Assembly (NCBI GenBank): GCA_947465495.1
Contig: CANIAS010000001.1
Coordinates: forward strand, 62,001 to 126,000
DNA length: 64,000 bases
Reading direction: 5' to 3'
DNA from: Candidatus Pollutiaquabacter sp.
Lineage (GTDB): Bacteria; Bacteroidota; Bacteroidia; AKYH767-A; 2013-40CM-41-45
Shown: piece by piece, positions 17,088 to 26,400 of the stretch
Position numbering within the stretch: the stretch's first letter is position 1
Layout: each line of letters starts with the position of its first letter
Program-made: the position numbers and the translations under genes
The notes under the pieces: model-generated
The model's input: the letters and a program-made list of their open reading frames with translations, nothing else
The model's database searches: none
What the model was told of the DNA's origin: nothing

Positions 17088-17090
17088 CTA

Positions 17091-17963
17091 TTAAAAAAAT
17101 CGTCGTAAATCATTAGGAGATTTCACCACGTGCACTCCTTCTGGATATTCTTCTGTCTGCTCTAAAAAATACCTGCCGGTAAGAAGTAAAACGGACTTCG
17201 GAAATTTCGCTTTCAATTCCTGCACAAATCCATTCGAAACAGGACGAGCAAAAGCTGTTGTCATGGAAGTGAATAATACATCTACTCGATACTTGGATGA
17301 AATTTGTTCCAAGTCGACTAATGGTAGATTAGTTCCAAGGTATAAAGTGCGATGACCGGACGATCGAATGATGTAATTGGCGAAGAGTAGCCCCAATTCG
17401 TGGAACTCCCCTTCGGGAAGGAACAGAAGAAAATTACGCGCATCAGAACGTAATTTATGTTCTTGCCCGTCTATGGCTACGATGAGTTTCTGTCGAAGCA
17501 AGGCGGAAATAAAATGTTCGTAAGCAGGATCAAGGGTGCCCGTTTGCCATAAAACACCAATCATACCCATGAATGGGAACACCACTTCCATCATGGTGCC
17601 CTCTAGGCCATATTGAAGAACACTAGAGCCAATCACCTTCTCAAAAGATCGTTCGTCAAAATCCAACATGGAGGTAACCAATGACTGAATATGCATGGAT
17701 TGATTACTGGACGACAAAGAGAGATTGACCGCAATAACACTAATTTCCTGAGCCGACATACGACTGATGCTGGAAATCTTATGTCCGTGTTGGTTAAGCA
17801 TGGAGATATTCAACAACAACCGTAAATCCGAATCGTCGTAGTATCGAATATTTCCTGTGGTCCGTTTAGGCTTCGGTAAATTGTAACGCTGTTCCCAGAT
17901 GCGAAGGGTATGCGCGCGGATTCCCGTTAGGTGTTCAATATCTTTGATGGAAAACTGGCTCAT
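17091..17963 (-). CDS. MerR-family regulator with cobalamin-binding domain (CarH/LitR type)
   Basis: 290 residues. Residues 1-70 are a MerR winged helix (SIKDIEHLTGIRAHTLRIWEQRY, then GNIRYYDDSDLRLL). Residues about 90-165 form the four-helix bundle and 175-290 the Rossmann-like B12 domain. Trp139 is followed by nine residues and Glu149-His150, the W-x9-EH signature that shields adenosylcobalamin in CarH. GEFHELG (His188) matches the D/ExHxxG lower-ligand motif. The position after Trp139 is Gln140, where Thermus CarH has the His that caps cobalt after illumination. I infer a light- or B12-responsive repressor; its targets are probably the palindromes before the sigma gene and folE. Confidence 0.9.
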   Translation of the reverse strand: MSQFSIKDIEHLTGIRAHTLRIWEQRYNLPKPKRTTGNIRYYDDSDLRLLLNISMLNQHGHKISSISRMSAQEISVIAVNLSLSSSNQSMHIQSLVTSMLDFDERSFEKVIGSSVLQYGLEGTMMEVVFPFMGMIGVLWQTGTLDPAYEHFISALLRQKLIVAIDGQEHKLRSDARNFLLFLPEGEFHELGLLFANYIIRSSGHRTLYLGTNLPLVDLEQISSKYRVDVLFTSMTTAFARPVSNGFVQELKAKFPKSVLLLTGRYFLEQTEEYPEGVHVVKSPNDLRRFF

Positions 17964-17970
17964 GCTTTCA

Positions 17971-18001
17971 ATTAAACATTTTTACTGCCAAATTGTTTAT
18001 C
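17971..18001. promoter_or_regulatory. Two operator-like half-sites upstream of the MerR-B12 gene
   Basis: ATTAAACAT at 17971-17979 (identical to the right arm of palindrome 2) and TTGTTTATC at 17993-18001 (8 of 9 to the left arm), in the opposite order to the palindromes. They start 8 bp before the regulator's ATG, so autoregulation is possible. The region is AT-rich and chance is not excluded. Confidence 0.35.
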
Positions 18002-18092
18002 GCTGCCGCCATTGAAAATAGCAACGCATTGGGATTGCAAACAGAGCGACGACTTCAACTTTGGCTTCAATTGTAGTTGGGGTTAATACTGG

Positions 18093-18443
18093 TTAATCCT
18101 TTGAACTGAAATACTTCCGTATCAGCACCTTTTTAAATTCCCGCTGAATAACCGCCTCAGATAAGCGAGTCATGGATTCCGCACCTGCCATGATTCTACG
18201 ATACTCTTTTTCTGAAAGGTCAATTCGGTAGAGCAATGCGCTAAACACGGAAGCATTGTTTTTATACAATCCACTTAAGATTGGCACTAGCTGCAATAAA
18301 AGTTCGTCGTATGCCCGATACGGATCACCCGAAAAATGGATATCAATGCCAAATACTTCCAGGTCTTTCATCACTTGGGCGGCGGTCAACCGAACAATCT
18401 CCAAATCGTGCCGGTATTTTTCAAGGGAAAAATCGGGTTGCAT
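18093..18443 (-). CDS. Conserved hypothetical protein coupled to a ferredoxin gene
   Basis: 116 residues, soluble, mostly helical by composition, rich in Leu and charged residues, no Cys and no signal peptide. I do not recognise a family. Its ATG shares one base with the stop codon of the ferredoxin gene (TAATG), so translation is probably coupled and the two proteins may act together. Confidence 0.7.
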   Translation of the reverse strand: MQPDFSLEKYRHDLEIVRLTAAQVMKDLEVFGIDIHFSGDPYRAYDELLLQLVPILSGLYKNNASVFSALLYRIDLSEKEYRRIMAGAESMTRLSEAVIQREFKKVLIRKYFSSKD

Positions 18444-18766
18444 TAATCATCATTTTGCGAGAAATTCAAAACTAGTCGCTCTACTGGACGATTCTGCAGC
18501 AGGTGTTCCCGGACAATTTCATCGATGTCCGCGTTTTTAACTCCTCCATAAAAAATCCCTTCAGGATAAACGACCATCGATGGTCCTTGCTCACAGGCAT
18601 CCAGGCAACCTGCACGTTGTGCACGTACTTTATCAGCCAAGCCAGCATCTTTAATCGCCTTTTTGAAATTTTTGACCAGCTCCAATCCACAGGCTTCTCC
18701 ACAGGAAGGTCTCGCTCCTTCTGGACGTTGATTGGTACAAATAAATACGTGTTTTTCAAATCGCAT
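18443..18766 (-). CDS. Thioredoxin-like [2Fe-2S] ferredoxin
   Basis: 107 residues. Cys10, Cys22, Cys54 and Cys58 give the C-x11-C-x31-C-x3-C spacing of thioredoxin-like [2Fe-2S] ferredoxins (the NuoE/Aquifex Fd fold); AGCLDACEQGP is characteristic. Cys26 is an extra cysteine. Such proteins carry electrons or hold a cluster in the cytoplasm; the partner is unknown. It is first in a two-gene unit with the hypothetical protein downstream. An exact -7 box ends 4 bp before the ATG, which predicts a leaderless message. Confidence 0.88.
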   Translation of the reverse strand: MRFEKHVFICTNQRPEGARPSCGEACGLELVKNFKKAIKDAGLADKVRAQRAGCLDACEQGPSMVVYPEGIFYGGVKNADIDEIVREHLLQNRPVERLVLNFSQNDD

Positions 18767-18770
18767 GATT

Positions 18771-18778
18771 CAAAGATA
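18771..18778 (-). promoter_or_regulatory. Predicted -7 box of the ferredoxin gene, leaderless spacing
   Basis: Minus strand reads TATCTTTG, the best form of TAnnTTTG, 4 bp upstream of the ATG. Confidence 0.5.
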
Positions 18779-18864
18779 AACGGATTTCTGCTCTTAAACA
18801 CACGATGAATAGCACAAACGGCATGACACTTTTTATGTACTTTTCATCACCCAACCCTAAGACT

Positions 18865-19368
18865 ATGAATACGTACCTGGAAGTAATCGCTCGAAGTGTC
18901 ATCGTTTACGTCTTTATCATTCTTGCCTTACGGCTATTCGGCAAAAAGGAATTGTCGCAAATTTCCATCATCGATTTAGTGTTTATTCTACTAATCAGCA
19001 ACTCGGTCCAGAATGCCATGATAGGAGACAACTCCTCGCTAACTGGTGGCTTAACGGCAGCAGCGTCGCTTTTCCTTACCAATTTCCTCCTCAAGAATGT
19101 GGTATACCGCAGTAAATCATTTTCAAAAATGATACAAGGTGTCCCTGTACTTCTTATCCACCAAGGCGCGGTTTTGAAAAACAATTTAGAGCACGAGAAA
19201 ATATCCATGGAGGAACTTGAAACCGCTATACGGGAGCACGGTGTATCCAACATCGACCAGGTGGACATGGCGGTATTGGAGTTGGACGGGAGCATAAGTA
19301 TTCTCACAGATAATTACAGTCGTAAGAGCGTACGAAAACGGAGAGCGCACAAGTCTATCACGAAGTGA
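18865..19368 (+). CDS. DUF421 (YetF-like) membrane protein
   Basis: 167 residues from the ATG at 18865; upstream in-frame ATGs at 18805, 18823 and 18835 would add a short polar leader and seem less likely. Two to three hydrophobic helices at the N-terminus (VIVYVFIILALRLFGKKE, then IIDLVFILLISNSVQNAM) are followed by a cytoplasmic alpha/beta domain (MIQGVPVLLIHQGAVLKNNL, MEELETAIREHGV, VDMAVLELDGSISIL). GKKELSQISIIDLVF is the DUF421 signature. Function not firmly known. Confidence 0.85.
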   Translation: MNTYLEVIARSVIVYVFIILALRLFGKKELSQISIIDLVFILLISNSVQNAMIGDNSSLTGGLTAAASLFLTNFLLKNVVYRSKSFSKMIQGVPVLLIHQGAVLKNNLEHEKISMEELETAIREHGVSNIDQVDMAVLELDGSISILTDNYSRKSVRKRRAHKSITK

Positions 19369-19384
19369 AAATGTACGTCAAAAA

Positions 19385-19415
19385 GAAAGGGGCTTAGCTT
19401 TCGCTAGCCCCTTTC
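19385..19415. terminator. Bidirectional terminator between convergent genes
   Basis: GAAAGGGGCTTAGC and GCTAGCCCCTTTC pair with one bulged T around a TTTC loop (19399-19402), between the ends of the DUF421 gene and the 19435 gene. The T tracts are short. Confidence 0.65.
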
Positions 19416-19434
19416 GAAACTCGTCGTGAATCAT

Positions 19435-22400
19435 TTAGAGCTTCACTACCTTCTTGACAATCGTTTGGCCATCTACCGTCAAACGAACAGTGTAGATACC
19501 AGGTGTAGTGCCTTCAAAGTTGAACGTATGCTTGCCGGCATTTTGTTTTTCTACGGACGCCAACGACTGAATTTTTTCGCCTACTACGTTATACACTTCA
19601 AGAGAAATGGTAGCAGAATTATTCAGTTGATATTCGATGAGAGTGCTTCCGGCAAATGGATTCGGGAATACGGAGAACGGAACGTTCAAGCCAATCTCAT
19701 CCACTTTTACCGGGAGACGGACGAAGATGGAATAATCTTCCACCTGACCGAACTGAAGATTTAAGCAAGGAGCCGGGGTAGGATTGGCCGAATAATCCGA
19801 TGCAATGCGGAAGCGCAATGGTTGATCAATAACCGCGTTACCAGGAACCGTAATGGTGCCAGCGTGGAAGGTCAATACGTTGTTGTCTGTAAACACTTGC
19901 TCGGTTACAGGATCCAATTGGGTATCGTTGTTCCAGTCAATCCAAGCAAGTACGCTCTCAGGATATACGAAACCGGTTTGAGCAGACAATGAATAAGACT
20001 GTCCAATTTCCAAAGAAGTAGTATCCGAACAAGTATAATTTTGATATCCTTCAATAGCATCGTTGGAGTTCTTGTTGATAGTGCCCAACGTAACATTTGT
20101 CAGACCGATACCGCAGCAATATGCAGAAGTAGTTGGGTAACAAGAAGTAGGTTGAGGACCCGTGATGATCGCTTGAACAGTCTGTGTTACCGTATCGCAA
20201 CCTGCTGCATTACAAGCAATCAACTGAACCGTATAGTTAGCATTATATGCATAGTAGTGCGTAGGATTGGCGGTGGTGCCCAAGGATGTAAAGTCGCCAA
20301 AATTCCAGCTATACGAGGTAGGCGTATTGATGGATGTTGATGTGAAATTCGTTTCACCGGTACAGGTGTTCGTCTGGAACGTATAATTAACACATGGATT
20401 TTGACCTACTGTAAAGGTTACAGCGATCGGCACTGAAGACGTGCGTGGATCGTTTGAAATAACGTTGATGTTTACCGTGTAATTACCACCAACCAATGTA
20501 CCACTGTTGAAGGTCAAGGTAACCGTCTGGCTGCTGCCTGCTGTAACCGTGTCTCCAGTTGTTGTAAAGGTCATCCATGAAGGAAGGTTAGACACCGTGT
20601 ACACAAGGTCGGTTCCGCCCACATTGGCAACGTCAAAGGTGGTAGTTCCTGTGGCGCCACAAGCTGGAATTGAAACGCTAACTGAAGACGTGGAGGTGTT
20701 TATATCTGGCGCTGCAAAAGTAGTGGCAGACATGCAAACCGAAGTATCAATATCATTATTAAGAATTGAAATGGTTCCATTGAACGTACCGACCGTATTG
20801 CTGGTAAAGCTAACGTTCACCGTGCCTTGAGCACCTGGGATAAGATAGGTAAACGGCGCCGAAACGATAAACTCAGGTGCATTGGAAGAAATGTTTGTCA
20901 CGAAGAGCGTATCACAACCGTTGTTCAGAACGTTAAAATCACGCAACTCAGGACGATACTGCATGACACTTCCGAAGTCAACACACGAATCAGACAACGC
21001 AATGATAGGGTCACCCGTGATGGTCAAAGTACAAGGAACAAGAATGACCGGTTGAGCCGGGTCATTACTGGCAACCGGGATGGCTGCGATGTAGGTGCCG
21101 GCGGGCAAACCGGTGGTTTGGAAAGTAACCACTACGTGAGTTGTATCGGTTGCATTCACGGTATCGTTGTTTTGACTAAGTGATATCCAGCTTGGCAATC
21201 CATTCAAACCACCCCATTGAACTGCATTCGCCAGAATACGAGACGCATTTAAAGACGCATCTTCAAAATAATCGAACGCAACGAAAATTGCCTTTCCTGA
21301 ACCATACGGCAACCAAGAGACGACATCCGTGCCCTGATCATCAATGACGGTATTCTTATCCGGGTTGGTAAGGTTCATCGTATATGTAGCAGATGGCGCA
21401 GTGAATGGAAGAGTTAGTCCTTGCACTAATGGGTGAGTCGGATCAACTACCGTGAGGTTATCAAATATTGCATCATTGGCAAATGATCCTGTGAAAATGC
21501 CGGTGTTAAACATGGCATCTGACAACGCGCCATTTGAACCGCAATAAATTACTGAACCACCGTTATTCAAGAAATTCTGAATAACTGGAGCCATGTTGAT
21601 CCAAAAGGTGTCCAACAGGTTGTTCTTGACTTCCTGAGAAGGAATTAGTAGTACGTTTTTACCAAACAACAACGAAGAGATCAGACTAGGATTAAGGCGA
21701 TATTCTTCGGTTAAGGTGTAATTTTGAAAGAACGTGTCAATGGCTTGAATGGTATTCGGGTAATTCAAGAACTGGTTGGTTCCCATTTTAAGTGACAATA
21801 CACGTACAGGCAATCCGGTATTAACATCTGCATCACTCGTCCAAAATAATTCACCACCAGCAATATTAGTTACATCCATGATGTAAGACGTTGAATCTCC
21901 ACATTGTGCGGTAACCACCAAAGAATCTGGATCAACATTAATTTGAGGAGCTGATTGGACTGTAACTGAAGTATAGGCCGTATCTGATTCGGTACAAGAG
22001 AAGGAAACAAACATGATGTTGTATGTTCCAGGAGCACCGTAAGCGTGCAACGGATTTTGACGATGAGAGGTGTCTCCATCACCGAAATCCCACAACCAAG
22101 TGGTAGGGCCACCAACACTTTGGTCGGTGAACTGTATGTTCGTATTCAAAGGAGGAGTAACATCACTCACAGAAAGCGCTGCGGTTGGTGCTACGGCAGA
22201 TGCAATAACTGATGACCAGTGGCAACGGAAACCATCAGCAAGTACAGATCCGTCCGAATGCCATACAATCAGCATGTAGCCAGAGGTACACGTTACTGGG
22301 GTTGGCAATGTCGAGCCGCTTGTATTCATTAATTGGGTAGCTGCTACTGTTGCACCATCGTATACTTTAAAGAAATCAAAGCCGGACTCCGTAGCGAACG

Positions 22401-22635
22401 TATCGAACACCAACGTGATGGAAACTGCGCAAGGAGGCGCAACCAACAACGTACAATCTTCTGAATTCTGATATTGAGCTGCTGGTCCACCGGAATCATA
22501 AAGAACACCTGTGGAGTCGGTGGTTGAATTGCCGGCAATGGAACACATCGTGTATACCGTTTGGGCTGAAGACGACATTTGTCCAACCAACATCAACGAA
22601 AACACAACCAATACGTTAAGTAATAATCTTTTCAT
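19435..22635 (-). CDS. T9SS surface protein: CUB, PKD, Ig/BACON-like with nested amidotransferase-like insert, GEVED, sorting domain
   Basis: 1066 residues from the ATG at 22635 (signal peptide MKRLLLNVLVVFSLMLVGQM... ending SAQ); the open frame runs 84 bp further upstream but across the predicted promoter. Order: CUB-like (about 35-130, FDFFKVYDG), PKD (WLWDFGDGDTS), an abnormal-spindle/BACON-type Ig domain split after ELFWTSD by about 210 residues that look like a class I amidotransferase/ThuA-like fold (FLNNGGSVIYCGSNG), further choice-of-anchor Ig domains (SNDIDT/SNDPRT), a second PKD, a GEVED domain (AWIDWNNDTQLD, FGQVEDYSIFV) and a type A sorting domain. Probably adhesive or glycan-binding; no catalytic residues assigned. 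Confidence 0.82.
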   Translation of the reverse strand: MKRLLLNVLVVFSLMLVGQMSSSAQTVYTMCSIAGNSTTDSTGVLYDSGGPAAQYQNSEDCTLLVAPPCAVSITLVFDTFATESGFDFFKVYDGATVAATQLMNTSGSTLPTPVTCTSGYMLIVWHSDGSVLADGFRCHWSSVIASAVAPTAALSVSDVTPPLNTNIQFTDQSVGGPTTWLWDFGDGDTSHRQNPLHAYGAPGTYNIMFVSFSCTESDTAYTSVTVQSAPQINVDPDSLVVTAQCGDSTSYIMDVTNIAGGELFWTSDADVNTGLPVRVLSLKMGTNQFLNYPNTIQAIDTFFQNYTLTEEYRLNPSLISSLLFGKNVLLIPSQEVKNNLLDTFWINMAPVIQNFLNNGGSVIYCGSNGALSDAMFNTGIFTGSFANDAIFDNLTVVDPTHPLVQGLTLPFTAPSATYTMNLTNPDKNTVIDDQGTDVVSWLPYGSGKAIFVAFDYFEDASLNASRILANAVQWGGLNGLPSWISLSQNNDTVNATDTTHVVVTFQTTGLPAGTYIAAIPVASNDPAQPVILVPCTLTITGDPIIALSDSCVDFGSVMQYRPELRDFNVLNNGCDTLFVTNISSNAPEFIVSAPFTYLIPGAQGTVNVSFTSNTVGTFNGTISILNNDIDTSVCMSATTFAAPDINTSTSSVSVSIPACGATGTTTFDVANVGGTDLVYTVSNLPSWMTFTTTGDTVTAGSSQTVTLTFNSGTLVGGNYTVNINVISNDPRTSSVPIAVTFTVGQNPCVNYTFQTNTCTGETNFTSTSINTPTSYSWNFGDFTSLGTTANPTHYYAYNANYTVQLIACNAAGCDTVTQTVQAIITGPQPTSCYPTTSAYCCGIGLTNVTLGTINKNSNDAIEGYQNYTCSDTTSLEIGQSYSLSAQTGFVYPESVLAWIDWNNDTQLDPVTEQVFTDNNVLTFHAGTITVPGNAVIDQPLRFRIASDYSANPTPAPCLNLQFGQVEDYSIFVRLPVKVDEIGLNVPFSVFPNPFAGSTLIEYQLNNSATISLEVYNVVGEKIQSLASVEKQNAGKHTFNFEGTTPGIYTVRLTVDGQTIVKKVVKL

Positions 22636-22668
22636 AATAATCTTGATTTCTATGTAATTGATAGTTTT

Positions 22669-22700
22669 CAAAAATAGGATTTTAAATAATAAGAAGCAAC
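22669..22700 (-). promoter_or_regulatory. Predicted promoter of the 19435-22635 gene
   Basis: Minus strand -7 box TATTTTTG (22676-22669), 20-bp spacer, GTTG at 22700-22697. It gives a leader of about 27 nt to the ATG at 22635 and rules out the start at 22719. Confidence 0.5.
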
Positions 22701-22765
22701 GAGAGAAAAAGCACCGCAAATTGGTGTCAATTATATGATTTACAGGTTTTTATAATAATTTTGAG

Positions 22766-23335
22766 TCAAACTCCCAAGTTCGTTCTGAACAATTTTACCG
22801 CAATGGCCAACAAGATGATTCCAAAGACTTTTCGAAGAACACTGATTCCTGCCGCCCCCAACATCTTTTCCAAGCGGTATAAATTTCTCAAAACGAGATA
22901 GACCACTACTAGATTCAGACTAATTCCAATAATAATCGTCCAGGAGTCGTAAACTGCTCGTAAAGATAAAAGGGTCGTCATCGTTCCCGTTCCTGCAATT
23001 AAAGGAAAGGCTACTGGAATGATGGAGGCCGTTTCTGGAATTTCATCCTTATACAAGCGAATCCCAAGTATCATTTCTAACGCCAGGAAAAAAATAACCA
23101 ATGAGCCGGCAATGGCGAATGATTTTACATCCACCCCCAGGAAATTCAAAATAGACTCTCCTAAAAAAAGAAATGCTACCATAATCATTAACGAAACCAA
23201 GGTGGCCTGACCTGATTTGATGTATCCAACCCGCTGTTTCACTTGTAACAATGCTGGGATTGACCCAACGATATCAATGACCGCGAATAAAATCGTGGAT
23301 ACAGTCAGAATTTCTTTAAGGTTTAAGGATGCCAT
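22766..23335 (-). CDS. MarC/UPF0056 family integral membrane protein
   Basis: 189 residues from the ATG at 23335 (MASLNLKEIL). About six hydrophobic helices; ILFAVIDIVGSIPALLQ near the N-terminus and FPLIAGTGTMTTLLSL in the second half are the two inverted-repeat signature motifs of the MarC family. Despite the name, the family is not established as a drug exporter. It stands alone on the minus strand with a -7-like box 4 bp before the ATG. Confidence 0.9.
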   Translation of the reverse strand: MASLNLKEILTVSTILFAVIDIVGSIPALLQVKQRVGYIKSGQATLVSLMIMVAFLFLGESILNFLGVDVKSFAIAGSLVIFFLALEMILGIRLYKDEIPETASIIPVAFPLIAGTGTMTTLLSLRAVYDSWTIIIGISLNLVVVYLVLRNLYRLEKMLGAAGISVLRKVFGIILLAIAVKLFRTNLGV

Positions 23336-23339
23336 AAGG

Positions 23340-23347
23340 CAAAGATG
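23340..23347 (-). promoter_or_regulatory. Predicted -7 box of the MarC-type gene, leaderless spacing
   Basis: Minus strand reads CATCTTTG, one base off consensus, 4 bp before the ATG. Confidence 0.35.
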
Positions 23348-23458
23348 CAAATCTCCGCGTAGGTTACTAAAGCCTTTTTAGTGATTTATGAAATTGGTAG
23401 AAATGCAAAGAGCGCCTGCCATGACGACAAGCGCTCTCGAATGATCTTGTAATCGGAA

Positions 23459-26400
23459 TTATTGTTGAAGCACAAAAACGCTACGACGGAATTTCGTAGA
23501 AGCCGTTTCGATTTCCACCAGAACGACCCCTGTAGCATTTGCCGGCAAAGGCAAATCGATTTTCGGACCGTTAAACTGCTGCTTGGAAACCAAATTCCGA
23601 CCAATCGCGTCCATAACTGTGATGCTAATAGCACCGGATTGGCCTGATGGACATTCAACAAGAAGTCGATGATCCAATGCATACACGTTAAAGTTGTCCG
23701 AATTCAAATTACCTACACCACTCGTTGTAATGTTGATACTGGTCGAAGTAGTCGAAGAACATCCTTCCACGGTAGTTATGGTCAAGGTCACCGTGTAGCT
23801 ACCGGTTGCTGCATAGGTATGGGAAGAATTGGTAACCGTTGATGTATTTCCATCTCCGAAATCCCAGACAACACTAGCAATGTTACCAATTGATGTATTC
23901 ACAAATTGCGCATCGAACCCTAGAGAACTTTCGGTAAATGATGCAACGGCATTGACTACTGCTGCCGTGACTGCTGCAGGAGCGCTAAGGCATGGAAGCA
24001 ATTGAACTTGCCAATCGTAAACATAGTAGTAGTAAGTAGCCGGATTCGTAGTTGAATTGGAAGCGGTTATACTAACTAGTCCATTAATGGTGTATGGATA
24101 GGTCGCGCCACTCTGATTACGGTAGAGATTGGTAGGTGCCGTTACGCCCAACTGATAATCTCCTGGATTCGCGATGTCGAAATTAAGTGTCACGCGACTT
24201 TGACCTGCAGGGACATTCACGACTTTTGACTGAATTAACGACCCAGTTGATCCGTAGAGGTTGAACGTGCGATTACCGGCACCGGAAGCGTCCACCCAAA
24301 CCGATACTAGGCGCATCGGAGCATACGTAGTGAACAATTCTTTGCCTTCAAAAGTACTGGTGTGATATCCACCTGTTCCGAAGGTGGTAGTAGTAGGTCC
24401 CAGTTGCTGAATGGTTGAAGGAAGAAATTGGCGGACAGTGTAATTTTCAGAAACAGCCAATGGAGGCGTGGTAAACGTGGCGCCCGTTCCTACGACCGCG
24501 CCAGACGCATCGTACCATTCAGCTGAATACCCTGAGAGCAATTGTGCATTCAACGTAACGGACTGATTGCTGCAAACCGCAGTGCCAGCATTCACCGATG
24601 GCGCTGGATCGTTAGTAATATTGATATAGGCAGAACGAATCAACGTGTCTGTTCCAACTGTATTCGACACAATCAATGTGACCGTATATACTCCGGGTGC
24701 TGTAAATAAATGAACAGGATTTTGCAAGGTGGACGTGGAGCCATCTCCAAAATTCCATTGCCAATTCTGTGCGATATTGGTTGACAGATCGCTAAAATGA
24801 ATGGTTCCAAAACAAGTAGTCGTTACATCTGCCGAAAAATCGGCGATAGGCGCCGCCGTTGGGTTCTGGCAAAATGAAGGAGTCGAATAATCTGCCGTTT
24901 CATCACCAGCAGTATTCGCATCACCTTGTACGGCGTTAGCACCCATCCCACGACGTGCAAACACTTCCCAAATAGTGCATTTGTGTACACCACCGTACAA
25001 CAGATCATCTGCTGCCAATATCGCATCACGACCATCCAGGAATCCCGGACCACATGGTTGCAATTTCATTCCTTCCATGACCAGTGCCATGGCGATGTTG
25101 TTGCCAGATGTTCCATTGATCCAATCCGCATCAAAGCCAGATTGATCAATGAGCGCCCAAGTAAGATCCCATAATGTTACGCACCAAATTTCTCCGATAT
25201 CATGTACCTCGGAACTTAGCGCCAGATCCGCATAGGTTTGCGGGTTGATGTTCATATCCGTAGAATAAGGATAGCGGCGAATACCACTTCCACTGGGTGA
25301 TTCACTTACTGCATACGTACCGATACCACGACCAGTAGACCCCAAATCACCGGGCTTGATGGTATACATCAATGCAAACCAATCACTCCATCCCTCGCCT
25401 CCTTGTTCACCGTTATACAAACAACTTGAATTGTTCGGCCCGCCGGTTAATCGATTGGATACACCATGCCCATATTCGTGCGCAACAATTCCGTTGTCCA
25501 AGGAGCCATCAAGATCTTGAATAATGGTCGAAGGTGGATTTAATGTACCGTTGACAACACCCCCTGCGGAAAGTACCGATTGTAAAACAGCCCCATCAGC
25601 TTGAGATATCATGACCGCTGGAATATTTGAGGTGCCTGTACCGCCCATTGAAATCGGAGAGCCGGCTTGATTATTACATACAATAACTGCAATGGCCCCT
25701 GCTGCTTCAAGTGCATTGACCTTTGAGATAAACGTGCAGGTTCCACGATCAACAACAGCAATCTTTCCAGCAATGGCACTACCATTTAGTAGCTGATCAC
25801 ACGCATCCGTGGAAGGAGCCGCTGCATCATTAACCAACACTAAGTCAGCAGTAATCGGTACAGTAATTACAGGTCCAAAGCCTGCGGTGATTGCCACATA
25901 GCTACCGGCAATAGATGCCGGTGAATTCACCTGAAGGCTTGCCGCAGACGCCCCCGACCAAAGATACATTTGCATACGCCCGTTTTGTCCGTCATTCGGC
26001 GTAGAGAAGTTCGCATTGTTGGTTCCTCCGCCATCTTGACATTCTGCCATCACATAATCATTGCCTGCACCTTGTCCGGAATAGTTGAATTCCTGAAAAT
26101 TACCCCCAGCCTCATCGAATCCATAATGGTAAAGCACATCGTGAATCCAGTTATTCACGTAAAACAAATTTGTGAGAGAAGCGTCCAGATAGGTTCCCGG
26201 TGCTTGAGTGAAGTTAATGGGGAAATCAAAGTTCATGGCAGCACCACCATCAGCAGAAGTGCCTGGTGCATCTTGATTCGCGATATCGTCATAGGCATGT
26301 ACGTTATTGCCTCGCGTAATCGTGTATTCATCGCCCGGTTGACCATTGGAATCGTGCCATCCGTAAGGTGAAGCACTTGGATCGGCTGGATTAATCAACA

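Noticed and set aside
22766-23335. Antibiotic-resistance exporter implied by the name MarC
   Set aside because: The family is not established as a resistance determinant; only a membrane protein of unknown role is supported.
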